From positions 85,686-149,685 of the forward strand of contig JAIMBI010000004.1 in NCBI GenBank assembly GCA_023565505.1: a stretch of 64,000 bases of DNA, written 5' to 3'. This DNA is from Actinomycetes bacterium. Its GTDB lineage: Bacteria; Bacillota; Sulfobacillia; Sulfobacillales; JAIMBI01. How positions within the stretch are numbered: position 1 is the first letter of the stretch; each line of letters begins with the position of its first letter. The notes under the pieces were generated by a model. It made no database searches. It was given only the letters and a program-made list of their open reading frames with translations, and had not been told where the DNA came from. Made by a program: the position numbers and the translations under genes. This document shows, one piece after another, positions 8,901-17,111 of the stretch.

Positions 8901-8909
8901 GGTCGCCTC

Positions 8910-9794
8910 CTACGGCAGCGCGGGAATGGTCAGCACTTGGCGGGGAAAAATCAGGTTCGGATTGGCGAGGTGGTTGGCGCGTGCGATCACCGGGTAATCC
9001 GCGCCGTTCCCGTAAAATTTGAGGGCAATCCCCCACAGCGTGTCACCGCTGACCACCTTGTAATGCTGCGCAGGCGGGGCCTGCGCCTGTGCGGGCGGCG
9101 CTTGGCTGGGGTCTCGTGACGGCGAGGGCGTCGACGACGGAGCCGCTCCTCCACCGCCCGCGGGGAGCAATGGATCAACCGGACTCGGAATCGGGGTGAA
9201 CGCGTCCGGAGCGGCCAAGTCTTCCAGCACGATGAAACTCAGTGACCACTGGTACAGCAACGGGCGGCTCTTCGACCGGACGACCTGGAACTGCTGCGTC
9301 GGTTTCACCCGGTAGTGCAGATCGTCCGGCGCATTGAGCACCTCACAGGTCACATCCGGCTGCTGGCTCCCCTGCTGCGCTTCGAGGTCAAAGTAGTAGA
9401 GGACGATGTCGTAGTAGAGATGCTGGAAGGCCTGATAGCCGTCGACAGGTTGGCCGTTGTACTGGCCGTACGTGACATGCCAGCCCGTGTGCCCGCTGAG
9501 CTGCAAAGTCGGCACGCCCAGCCCGAAGTCGTCGATGTAGGCCCGGACGATAGTCTGTGTGGCCGTCGTGCGAATCGGCCACTGGAGCTGCCACGTTTCC
9601 ACGAAGGGCAGCACCAGCGTATGCGTCTGCGACCCCGCTTGGGCGGCACTTGGGCCGGGAAACACGCGGACTACAATCTGGCGATCCGGTTTCCATTGGT
9701 CGGTCGGGCGCACATACCCTGTTGTGCCCGGCGGCGCCGACCCAACCGGTAGGGGTGTGGGCAAGCCGCTGTTGTCAAATCCGCCCAGCGCCAT
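8910..9794 (-). CDS. LysM-domain tail/baseplate protein
   Basis: This 294-residue protein has an N-terminal structural domain of about 190 residues and a Pro/Ala/Gly/Gln-rich linker (205-240). A C-terminal LysM domain (245-294) includes YKVVSGDTLWGIALKFYGNG and ends NLIFPRQVLTIPALP. LysM binds peptidoglycan-type glycans. Tail proteins of the XkdP type in contractile phages have this architecture and link the hub to the baseplate. The gene is the first of the baseplate block after the moron pair. Confidence 0.75.
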   Translation of the reverse strand: MALGGFDNSGLPTPLPVGSAPPGTTGYVRPTDQWKPDRQIVVRVFPGPSAAQAGSQTHTLVLPFVETWQLQWPIRTTATQTIVRAYIDDFGLGVPTLQLSGHTGWHVTYGQYNGQPVDGYQAFQHLYYDIVLYYFDLEAQQGSQQPDVTCEVLNAPDDLHYRVKPTQQFQVVRSKSRPLLYQWSLSFIVLEDLAAPDAFTPIPSPVDPLLPAGGGGAAPSSTPSPSRDPSQAPPAQAQAPPAQHYKVVSGDTLWGIALKFYGNGADYPVIARANHLANPNLIFPRQVLTIPALP

Positions 9795-9843
9795 TGCTCC
9801 CCTCCCTGCTGGTACCAGATGCCAAAAGCACCGTGTGACGATT

Positions 9844-9852
9844 TGGTATACT
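9844..9852 (+). promoter_or_regulatory. Extended -10 promoter for moron pair
   Basis: TGGTATACT reads as TGN followed by TATACT, an extended -10 element. It lies 10 bp upstream of the ATG at 9862, and no good -35 is present. It would give the two rightward moron genes their own expression during lysogeny. The short 5' leader means a weak or absent ribosome binding site. Confidence 0.5.
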
Positions 9853-9861
9853 CAGCCCAAG

Positions 9862-10260
9862 ATGTTCTGGGGCGGTTTGCTTGGGTTGCTGTGTTATGCG
9901 TGGTGGTGGCTCCGGCGACAAGCGCCGCCGCGCCATCCGACGCGGCCCTTTGCCCCTGTGCCGCCGTGGCCGTGTGACGCGGACGGCGTGTGGTGGCGGG
10001 GCCCTGTGCGCTGCTGGGCCGGGTCCGAGCCGTTAGGCACGGGCCAGCTCGCGTGCCGATTCGACGGCTGTTGGTGGCAAGGCGCGGATCAGACGTGGTG
10101 GTTCGAGTGGGATGCTGTACTGAGCATCACGATCGAACCACGGGGCGGCGTAATCCGGATCGATACGACAGGAACACCGCCCTTGCGCGTGGTCGGCCCG
10201 GACCCGTGGCGGTGGGCGGTTACGGCTGACCAATTTCTCGACGCAACGGAGGACGAGTGA
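9862..10260 (+). CDS. Moron: Trp-rich single-pass membrane protein
   Basis: The chosen start ATG 9862 gives 132 residues. Residues 1-18 are a hydrophobic N-terminal segment (MFWGGLLGLLCYAWWWL) followed by arginines, suggesting an N-in membrane anchor or signal anchor. The rest is soluble and rich in tryptophan, with paired cysteines near CDADGVWW, RCWAG and CRFDGCWWQG. It is read against the surrounding tail genes and is followed four bases later by a lipoprotein gene. No family recognised; a cell-envelope conversion function is inferred. Confidence 0.6.
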   Translation: MFWGGLLGLLCYAWWWLRRQAPPRHPTRPFAPVPPWPCDADGVWWRGPVRCWAGSEPLGTGQLACRFDGCWWQGADQTWWFEWDAVLSITIEPRGGVIRIDTTGTPPLRVVGPDPWRWAVTADQFLDATEDE

Positions 10261-10264
10261 TGCG

Positions 10265-11074
10265 ATGCACCGTACAGCATGGATCATCATAGTAGCCGGC
10301 GTGGTCTTAAGTGGCTGCGGAACGTCCATCCTTTCGACACCCGCGACGCACACCTTTCAGGTCCCAACGTCCAGGCAATCTCATCGCCAGTCGGTGCGTT
10401 GCCTGGGCCCGACGGTGCAAGAATCCGGTCGGATCATATGTTTGCCCTCGCCGCCCTCCGACCGCGTCGGGACGACAACGACTCCACCGCCATGGTCGGC
10501 ATCCTCGTCGCAATCGCCGCCCGCTGTATCTCGTCCCACCACGGATGGGTTTGTGTGGGCCACCAATTCGGCGTCCGCGTCGCTTCGCGCTTTGTTGGCC
10601 GCAGAAGGCGCGATCTTTCAGGTCGGCCAGGACGGCCGCATCCATGTGAGTCTCGCTGGCCAAGCGTGGACACTCACGCCGGATACCGTGCAGTGGGGCG
10701 CAAACGCTCTGGGCTATACGGGCACAGATTGGGTCCTAACGGCAACCTGGTCCCCTCTGAACGCCACTACTGCCTCCTTATCCGACCCGTCGCTCAGCAT
10801 TCGAGTATGGCTGGTCAATCTGATGGGGCGGATGCTCCTCGTGAATGGGATGAACCCCCATGCGGGCGGCTTTGGCGGCGAACCGTACACAGATTTCGTC
10901 CAAGTCGATCTGATCAACCCACAAGGCGGCGTGCTCTCGGTGGAGCAAGAAGGAGCGACTTGGACACTGAGTGTCAATGGCCTGTCGCTCATGACGACAC
11001 CCTACTTAGTCCAACTGGAACGGCAAGGCATGCCGCCTGTGGTCGCTCAGTGGGGTCAGCAGGCGCAGTCTTAG
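10265..11074 (+). CDS. Moron: predicted secreted lipoprotein
   Basis: This 269-residue protein starts with a type II signal peptide: a short basic head, a hydrophobic core, and the lipobox LSGC with the lipidated cysteine at residue 18. A Ser/Thr/Pro-rich linker (20-90) leads to a mixed domain. That domain has 'WTLTPDTVQWGANALGYTG' and several Gly-rich turns. It is coupled to the preceding membrane protein by a 4-bp gap. Prophage lipoproteins often block superinfection or alter host adhesion; either role is only inferred. Its stop overlaps by 4 bp that of the converging spike gene. Confidence 0.7.
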   Translation: MHRTAWIIIVAGVVLSGCGTSILSTPATHTFQVPTSRQSHRQSVRCLGPTVQESGRIICLPSPPSDRVGTTTTPPPWSASSSQSPPAVSRPTTDGFVWATNSASASLRALLAAEGAIFQVGQDGRIHVSLAGQAWTLTPDTVQWGANALGYTGTDWVLTATWSPLNATTASLSDPSLSIRVWLVNLMGRMLLVNGMNPHAGGFGGEPYTDFVQVDLINPQGGVLSVEQEGATWTLSVNGLSLMTTPYLVQLERQGMPPVVAQWGQQAQS

Positions 11075-11817
11075 CCACTTTTCACCGTACTCGATCCGCC
11101 CGTGATCTGCCCCGTGTAGACCGTGCCGTTCACGGTCACCTGGACCGGGTCGCCTACGCGCGCCACGCCTGCGGTGCCCCCGTTGAGCGTGATCGTGGGG
11201 CCGGACAGCTCCAGCGTAGCCCCGCCGCTTGTCTTCAGGACGACGGTAACGGGCGGCCCGCTGGCGGGGGGCCAGTTCGGGTTGATGTCGGTCGGTGTCG
11301 CTGACTGGCCGCTGGGCCCGATGGCGAGCGTGGTTCCATCCGGCCATGCGAGGGTGAGATTCCCATCAGGGTCTAAGGCGAACCACACCCCGGATTCGTG
11401 CCGCCAGACCGCCCAGCCTTCCTGCTGTGGCGCAATGGCGCTGTTCGGCGCCGGCGCGATACCAATGACCATGGGTTGGCGGCCGGACCCGTGGGCCCAG
11501 TCGACGTAGACGTACACATCCTCGGTGCCAGGGATGGGCGGCGCATAGGGCCCAGCAGCGGTGGACAGCGCATTGGCCGTGGTCGTCTTCGGAAGATACT
11601 GTCCACCGGTTTGCGTCCCTAATCCCGTACCGGCACACCACGGGACATGCCGGTCGATGTGGCCGCCCATTACGCCCGTCACGTAGACGACATCGACCGT
11701 GTTGTCGTCAGGATGGCGCGCGATGACGCGCGCCAACTGGGGTTGCGGGCCGGGCCGCCAGCGGTACGGATTCGGCTGCCGCGCCGCCGCCAAGGCCCCC
11801 TGCATCGGCTTCGGCAT
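11071..11817 (-). CDS. Baseplate spike/puncturing protein (gpV-like)
   Basis: ATG 11817 shares its A with the TAA stop of the hub gene (TAATG), so the two are translationally coupled. The 248-residue product starts MPKPMQGALAAARQPNPYRW. It contains an OB-fold-like segment (VIARHPDDNTVDVVYVTG) with a DVYVYVDWAHGSGRQPMVIG motif around residues 105-125. The C-terminal part is repetitive strand with 'GATLELSGPTITLNGG', as in baseplate spike (gpV/gp5-type) proteins where beta-helical strands form the membrane-piercing needle. Confidence 0.75.
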   Translation of the reverse strand: MPKPMQGALAAARQPNPYRWRPGPQPQLARVIARHPDDNTVDVVYVTGVMGGHIDRHVPWCAGTGLGTQTGGQYLPKTTTANALSTAAGPYAPPIPGTEDVYVYVDWAHGSGRQPMVIGIAPAPNSAIAPQQEGWAVWRHESGVWFALDPDGNLTLAWPDGTTLAIGPSGQSATPTDINPNWPPASGPPVTVVLKTSGGATLELSGPTITLNGGTAGVARVGDPVQVTVNGTVYTGQITGGSSTVKSG

Positions 11818-13214
11818 TAGGCCGCCTCCTGTCCGCGCACGACGGTCAGCGTCGTCTGCCACGTGGCATTGACGTCGCTGATGTTGATGAGATGGTCCAC
11901 GCCTTGGAGGTAAAACGCCAGCCGCCATGGCGGAATGCGCACATAGCGCCCGACGCGATACTGCTCATGGCCGTGCAGGGTGATCGTGCCGCCGACGTAC
12001 CGGTCGTTGTAGCGAAAGACCTGATAGCACCACGTGGCCAACTCGGCACACTTTGCGGCCATGGCCGTATACGTGGCGGTGTCACTAGTGCCGCCTAAGT
12101 AGACCCAGGGGGTTTGGATCTGGAGGACGCGCAGCCCATAGCGCTGGGCCTGGTCGGCATCAAAAATCGGGTTTGCGCTCGCTCCCTCAAACGCAGAGGC
12201 GGGCACGTTCGTGCCCGGCGCGCCCGCTTGCCCTTCAGCGTAAAAGAACTGGGTCGGCGGCTGGTTGAACATATCCGCCTGATCCGGCATGACGAAGTAA
12301 TACGTGAAGACCTCGCTGGCATCCATCCCCAGTTGGTGGGCCGCCTGCTGGCCGGCCGCAAGGGCGCCGCCGTCCACGGTGATGTCCGGGAAGAAGCCGT
12401 GGGCCGCCGGATCCTGGCTCTCCAGCGGATAGGTCCCGTCCCACGCTTTGTACGGCGTGCGCCGCACCACCAGCGTCGGTCCCGGATCGTCGTCGAACAC
12501 GAACGCTTCGCCGAGCGGGGGCGAGGCTAGGAAGTTGATGAGGTTCCAGTACACCCCTGTCCACGGTTCCACGTTCATGAAGTTGATGGTAAACCGGCTA
12601 GGCAGGTAGATCCAGGTCCGCAAGGCGGGAAGAGGCGCGTGGGCCAACGCGTTCCGGAGCGCGTCCACGCTCGGCGCGATCATGTGGTCCACGATTTGCT
12701 GGAGCGCTGTGCCGACGGGTTGCGGCTGCGTGGGGTCCAGGGGGATGTTGAAGTTGACCGAGTTGACCGGATAGCCCGGAATGGCCGCTGCCAGCAGGGT
12801 GGACATGGGATCCACCGCCCACAGGTAAAGCAACTGCCAATCGGCCAAGAGGCCGCCGTAGTCGCGCCCGACGATCTGGACCTGCCGCTGCGGACCGCCC
12901 GTCTGCGGCGGCATCGCCATCACTTGTTGGCTCTGGTCCACAAAGCCCCGCATCAAGATGGGCGGGTTCCCCCGCTGCGCCACGCCCGCCCGAATCTCAA
13001 CATACGTGCGCGGCGGAAGCTTACTCGCCCAGCTCCCTGCGGCATCCTGCCGACTCGTGAACGTGAGCACGAAGGTGCCGGCGGGATTGACCGTATCCTT
13101 GTGCGTCTGGATCTGCTTCAGGTCGCCCATCAGGTCCGCATGGTAAAACCGCCCGTCCGGCGTCCACGCCCGGACGTCGACCTGGGGGGCGTAAACCGGC
13201 ACCGCTGCGTTCAT
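11817..13214 (-). CDS. Tail hub protein (gpD/gp27-like)
   Basis: This 465-residue protein is located between tape measure and spike. The N-terminus (VDVRAWTPDGRFYHADLMGD) and a segment of 'FTSRQDAAGSWASKLPPRTYVEI' type match the first hub domain of baseplate hub proteins. The RFTINFMNVEPWTGVYWNLI and YRVGRYVRIPPWRLAFYLQG motifs fit the later domains. Hub proteins make the ring that connects the tube to the spike. The start overlaps the tape-measure stop by 4 bp. Confidence 0.8.
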   Translation of the reverse strand: MNAAVPVYAPQVDVRAWTPDGRFYHADLMGDLKQIQTHKDTVNPAGTFVLTFTSRQDAAGSWASKLPPRTYVEIRAGVAQRGNPPILMRGFVDQSQQVMAMPPQTGGPQRQVQIVGRDYGGLLADWQLLYLWAVDPMSTLLAAAIPGYPVNSVNFNIPLDPTQPQPVGTALQQIVDHMIAPSVDALRNALAHAPLPALRTWIYLPSRFTINFMNVEPWTGVYWNLINFLASPPLGEAFVFDDDPGPTLVVRRTPYKAWDGTYPLESQDPAAHGFFPDITVDGGALAAGQQAAHQLGMDASEVFTYYFVMPDQADMFNQPPTQFFYAEGQAGAPGTNVPASAFEGASANPIFDADQAQRYGLRVLQIQTPWVYLGGTSDTATYTAMAAKCAELATWCYQVFRYNDRYVGGTITLHGHEQYRVGRYVRIPPWRLAFYLQGVDHLINISDVNATWQTTLTVVRGQEAA

Positions 13215-16012
13215 AACCCGCTCCCGTTATAATAGGCTCCCGCCCCACTCAGCAGGGCACTGCGGTCACGGGTATTGGCCTCAATCTGCTGGAGCAGCGC
13301 CAGCACCTTCTGACCGTAGGTCGCATCGTGACCGGCATAGCCCGACTGCGTCAGCAGGGCGGCCAGCTGTGCGACGGGCGCGCCGGCGTGCGCCGCCTGC
13401 AACAGCGCTCGGTAATTCGTGTTCGCCTCCAGGAACTGGATATAACCCTGGGTGAAGTCCGCCAGCGAGTGATAGCCGGCGTACGCTGGGTCGGGCCCGG
13501 CACGCGCCCCCGCCCACGGCTTGATACCGGCGAGGTTCCAGTCCATCCGCGCGGCTGCCGAGGTGCCCCAGCCCGATTCGAACGCCCATTGCGCGGCAAT
13601 CAACGGCGCCGGCAAGCCGGTCGCAGCACTCGCTTGCGCCACGTAGGGCGCGATTTGCTTCAAGAACGCCGCTTGGGACGCCGGCGCCGGCATAGGACTG
13701 CTCGGCCCGGTGCTCCCCACGCCCCCCGCGGCCGCCACCTGCACCCCCAACGCCTGGCTGGTCCAGCTCGCCAGCGTGACCCCCAGCCCGTTCACGCCTG
13801 CCGGATTATAGGCCGTCGTCTGGGCTAACCCCGCCACCCAGGGATTCCCTGTGGGATTCCATGGCGTCACGGGCGCCGCGCTGGGTCCCTTGCGTGTCAA
13901 GCGGTTGATGGCCTTCGCGAAGTCTTCCGAGGCCGTGTAAAAGGTCTGCACCGCCTTCGTAAACTTGGACGCCACCGTGCTCCACTGACTCTGCGCCTTG
14001 TTGATGCTGCTGTTGAGTTGGTCGATGCTGTTCTGCAACGTGTTCGGGCTCTGCACCAGCGTTTGGGCCAGTTGGCGCCGCAAGTCCTGTTCCAGTTGGG
14101 GCAGTTGCCGACTCGCCATGCGCCATTGGCCTGCCGTCAAATTGCCCCCGCTCTGCGCGATGAGCCGCTGATCCGCCTGGATCTGCTGGAGGAGATGCTG
14201 CTCGGTAGGTGTCAGCGCGACGCCCTGTCGTTGCAGCTGCTGGGCCAGGGTTACCGGATTGCCGCCCTGCGCCAGCTGCGCGAACACGCCGATTTTGCCG
14301 GTGTTGAGCAGCTGCTGGAGCGCATTGGCGGGCGCGTGAATCTGGCGCAGCAGGCGGCTGATGGCATCGGTCTGCGACCCGGTCAGGCCGCCGGTGTAGT
14401 GCATCAGGGCCGCCGCTTGGGGCACCGTCAGACCCAGCCAATTCGCGAACAGCAGGAACTGGCTGGCGTCCTGCTGCGTGGGCATCCACTGGCCGCCCAC
14501 GTTCACGGTGCTCGGCGTCCGGCCCCCGAAGAAAAACCGGCGCGCGAACTGCATCACGGCGCTCCAGTTGCTCTGGCCCGTCACAGGGTTCTGGCCCGTC
14601 AACCCATACTGCTGGAGCGCCATCGTCTGCGCCCAGGACAGCTGCCCGGTCGGGTTGAGCGCCAGCATCATCAGCGCCTGCCCGGCCGTCCCGCCGCCCG
14701 GCGACAGGATCCCCTGGTTGATCTGGTTCAGGAGCGCCGCCCCGCGCTGGCCCTGCAACCCCTGGACGCCCGTGCTGTTCAGGCTGTTGATAATCCCCAG
14801 CAGGACACCGGGATTAGGGGCGGTGACCAGCGACCGCTCCAGATTTTGCGTGACGCTCAGCAGTTCGTTGAGCACCTGCGTTTGGCGCCCTTGCATGCGC
14901 GGGTTCGCCATCGCATTCGCCAGCTGCCCGAGAAACTGCGCCGTCGTCATGGACCGGCCGACGCCGCTGGTAAAGCCCATCTGCGCCAACATGCCACCCG
15001 CTTGGGCCATCTGGCTCGGCGCGATGCCTTCGGCGAAGCCAAACCCGAGGACTTGCCGGAACTGGCCGAGGAGCCGTCCCCCGCTCGTCCCGACATACGG
15101 CTGGAATTGCTGGAGCGCGCCCGTAATCTGTTGGAGCGAGTAGCCGAAGCTCAGACCGGCTTCGTTAACGCGTTCGCGAAACTGCTCCAGGCTTTGGGTG
15201 GTCGCGCCCAGGCTGTGCACGAGCGGCGACAAGGCCGTCGCCTGTTGCTGATACGCAGACCACCCTTGGCCGAGTGTCCCTTGGAACAGACCGACGAGCG
15301 CTTCGCCCGCCGCATAGGCCCCGGCGAACGGCAGGACGCGCCGTAAGCCGGAGGCCAGACCGCCCACAAACTGCCCGCCGGCCGACTTCAGCCGCGCGCC
15401 CAGTCGTTGCGACCACGAGGTCCCCGGTGCGGCCATCGGCGCGCCCAATGTCGCCCCGTACTCTTGCACGAAGGCGCTGAGCGGTGTGCCCGGGCCCCCG
15501 CGGAGCCAGCTGAGCGTCGAGGCGTGGAGCGCCTGCATCCGCGCGGTCTCCGCCGCGTCGGCGCCCTTGAGTTGCTCCGGCGTCAGCCGCGTGAACCAGT
15601 CGATCCAGCTTGCCATGAGACTGCTGGTCATCGCCGACGCCGTGGACCCCGTCGGCCCACTAGCCGCTCGCCCCCGTGGGGGCCGATCCGCTTGATTCAG
15701 CGTCCGTAAGATCGCCTGCGCCGGCGCGTAGACCGTCTGGTCCCAGTTGATGAGGCCGGACAGCGTCGTGAGGTCATAGGCCGGACCCGCGGGCCGGCCC
15801 GCTCCACCAGTTCGCCGGCTCCGATGGCCGGCGGGCGCCGCCGCGAATCCGGCTCCTGCTCCCCCGCCGCCCCCGAGACCGGGCACCGGGATCGACCGCG
15901 CCACTTGGGCGATCTGCTGGAACTGAGCATGGACGTGGCGGAGATGATCCTGGAGGCGCTTGAGATCCGTATCATCCAGCTTCGGGCGGATGACAATCTC
16001 GTGGTCGGCCAC
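13211..16012 (-). CDS. Tape measure protein with C-terminal glucosaminidase-type domain
   Basis: This 933-residue protein starts at GTG 16012 after an AGGTGA ribosome binding site and overlaps the chaperone frame by 41 bp. Gln/Ala-rich helices dominate residues 150-760, as in tape measures that set tail length. At about residues 800-915 a murein-hydrolase domain is visible: PLIAAQWAFESGWGTSAAAR, then MDWNLAGIKPW, and GYHSLADFTQGYIQFLEAN. This pattern matches FlgJ/LytG-type N-acetylglucosaminidases, with the first Glu of FESGWG as likely catalytic residue. The domain would thin peptidoglycan during DNA injection. Confidence 0.85.
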   Translation of the reverse strand: MADHEIVIRPKLDDTDLKRLQDHLRHVHAQFQQIAQVARSIPVPGLGGGGGAGAGFAAAPAGHRSRRTGGAGRPAGPAYDLTTLSGLINWDQTVYAPAQAILRTLNQADRPPRGRAASGPTGSTASAMTSSLMASWIDWFTRLTPEQLKGADAAETARMQALHASTLSWLRGGPGTPLSAFVQEYGATLGAPMAAPGTSWSQRLGARLKSAGGQFVGGLASGLRRVLPFAGAYAAGEALVGLFQGTLGQGWSAYQQQATALSPLVHSLGATTQSLEQFRERVNEAGLSFGYSLQQITGALQQFQPYVGTSGGRLLGQFRQVLGFGFAEGIAPSQMAQAGGMLAQMGFTSGVGRSMTTAQFLGQLANAMANPRMQGRQTQVLNELLSVTQNLERSLVTAPNPGVLLGIINSLNSTGVQGLQGQRGAALLNQINQGILSPGGGTAGQALMMLALNPTGQLSWAQTMALQQYGLTGQNPVTGQSNWSAVMQFARRFFFGGRTPSTVNVGGQWMPTQQDASQFLLFANWLGLTVPQAAALMHYTGGLTGSQTDAISRLLRQIHAPANALQQLLNTGKIGVFAQLAQGGNPVTLAQQLQRQGVALTPTEQHLLQQIQADQRLIAQSGGNLTAGQWRMASRQLPQLEQDLRRQLAQTLVQSPNTLQNSIDQLNSSINKAQSQWSTVASKFTKAVQTFYTASEDFAKAINRLTRKGPSAAPVTPWNPTGNPWVAGLAQTTAYNPAGVNGLGVTLASWTSQALGVQVAAAGGVGSTGPSSPMPAPASQAAFLKQIAPYVAQASAATGLPAPLIAAQWAFESGWGTSAAARMDWNLAGIKPWAGARAGPDPAYAGYHSLADFTQGYIQFLEANTNYRALLQAAHAGAPVAQLAALLTQSGYAGHDATYGQKVLALLQQIEANTRDRSALLSGAGAYYNGSGL

Positions 16013-16641
16013 GCGCGATCACCTCTTCCGGGCGCACCGGCTCCCAGTCCGGCGCCATCGCGGGATCATGCTGCGCGCGCCAGCGCGCGACGCTCGCGGG
16101 ATCGTTCGGGTCGACCTCGCCGCGCTGGAGCGCCTCAAACCAGGCGTCCTTGAGCGGATCGCTCGGCAGCTCCGGCGGCTGATTGTACGCCTGCCAGAGC
16201 AGGGCCTCGTATTCCAGCTCCTCGGGTGTCAGTTCCAGCAGGCGTGGGTCGTGACGCGGCAAGCGGTAGTGTTGGCGATACCAATACAGCAGCGTCTGGC
16301 TATCCTGCTGCGCCGCCTGCTGCTTCACCGCCTCCCACGCCGCTTTTAAACGCTTGGCGCCCCTGCTGCCACTGCTGCCAGACTTGCATCAGCACCCGGT
16401 CGTCGGGCTGCTCTGCCCAATCCCACCCCGGCGGTCCGGAGAGCGTGCACAGTTCGATGAGGGCGACCACTTCGGCCAAGGCGCGCGCCTCGGCACTGAC
16501 CTGGTCGGGCGGGGCGCCGAGCTTGGCGGCCACGCGCCCCGCCGCTTGGAGGTAGACGCCCAAGGTCGGTTCCTTCAAGACCCAGGTGCCTTCGGGGAGC
16601 TGGATCGTAATCGGTTGCCGCTTTGCCTGCAATTGATCCAT
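15972..16641 (-). CDS. Tail assembly chaperone long form (G-T type, by frameshift)
   Basis: The downstream frame (stop at 15972) is open from upstream of 16350 and reads KRLKAAWEAVKQQAAQQDSQ, a natural continuation of the upstream frame. It has no ATG, only a GTG at 16328 without a convincing ribosome binding site. The overlap and the position just before the tape measure match the G/GT chaperone pair of lambda and Mu-like phages. There, a small share of ribosomes shift to make the long form that binds the tape measure. Here the shift needed is +1 or -2. The likely site is UUU AAA A. Confidence 0.65.
16300..16641 (-). CDS. Tail assembly chaperone short form (G type)
   Basis: The ATG at 16641 follows GAGGAGG. 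The 113-residue protein (MDQLQAKRQPITIQLPEGTW) is helical and ends in a low-complexity GVGGGEAAGG tail, which looks like out-of-frame sequence. It lies between tube and tape measure, the invariant site of tail chaperones in Mu/PBSX-type myophages. Its first ~95 residues are shared with the long form. Confidence 0.7.
   Translation of the reverse strand: MDQLQAKRQPITIQLPEGTWVLKEPTLGVYLQAAGRVAAKLGAPPDQVSAEARALAEVVALIELCTLSGPPGWDWAEQPDDRVLMQVWQQWQQGRQAFKSGVGGGEAAGGAAG
16344..16350 (-). promoter_or_regulatory. Probable recoding site UUUAAAA in chaperone gene
   Basis: The zero frame reads GCG UUU AAA AGC. Lys-tRNA on AAA can slip forward by one base and pair perfectly with the next AAA, and the +1 frame then continues as Lys-Ala-Ala-Trp. 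A -2 shift, as used by Mu, would reach the same frame. No wet evidence; inferred from frame relation and gene position. Confidence 0.5.
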
Positions 16642-16658
16642 GCGTGAGCCTCCTCGGC

Positions 16659-17093
16659 TTAGCCCGGCCCCCACACATCCGTCCCAAGGATCGTCGCGTT
16701 ATACAGCGTGGCCGCATTGGCCGCCACCGTGATGGTGTTGCTGTCGAACACGCAGCCGCGCGCGCCCTTGATGAAGCTGCCGAACAGGGTGTCGTATCCG
16801 GCCACCACGAACGGCGGAATCTGGGCAATGTCCGCCAGGGAATTCGGCGGCTCGATCCCGATCTGCGTGAGGTTTTGGTTGTTCAGGAACAGGCTCGAGA
16901 GCGTCACCGTGATGGAGCTGAGCGTGGGTACCAAGTCCAGCGGCAGGCCCGTCCCGATGACGCCTTCCGGCGACAGGTTGACGCTATACGCGAGCGTCCA
17001 CTGCTTGGCGGCGCCGATCACGACGCCGTTGAGGACCACCTCGGCGTAGTTGCCGCTGTAGACAACCTGGTTGCCGACTTGCTGGACCGGCAT
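16659..17093 (-). CDS. Tail tube protein
   Basis: This 144-residue protein directly follows the sheath gene, the position of XkdM/gpFII-type tube proteins. It is strand-rich with a 'YAEVVLNGVVIGAAKQWTLA' start and a VTLSSLFLNNQNL motif, matching the PBSX-like tube fold. Hexameric rings would stack to form the inner tube under the sheath. Length is normal for the family. Confidence 0.8.
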   Translation of the reverse strand: MPVQQVGNQVVYSGNYAEVVLNGVVIGAAKQWTLAYSVNLSPEGVIGTGLPLDLVPTLSSITVTLSSLFLNNQNLTQIGIEPPNSLADIAQIPPFVVAGYDTLFGSFIKGARGCVFDSNTITVAANAATLYNATILGTDVWGPG

Positions 17094-17111
17094 GAGCGTC
17101 CTCCCTTCCGC

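Noticed and set aside
15972..16328. Independent gene starting at GTG 16328.
   Set aside because: The frame is open upstream, lacks a ribosome binding site, and the gene position fits a frameshifted chaperone.
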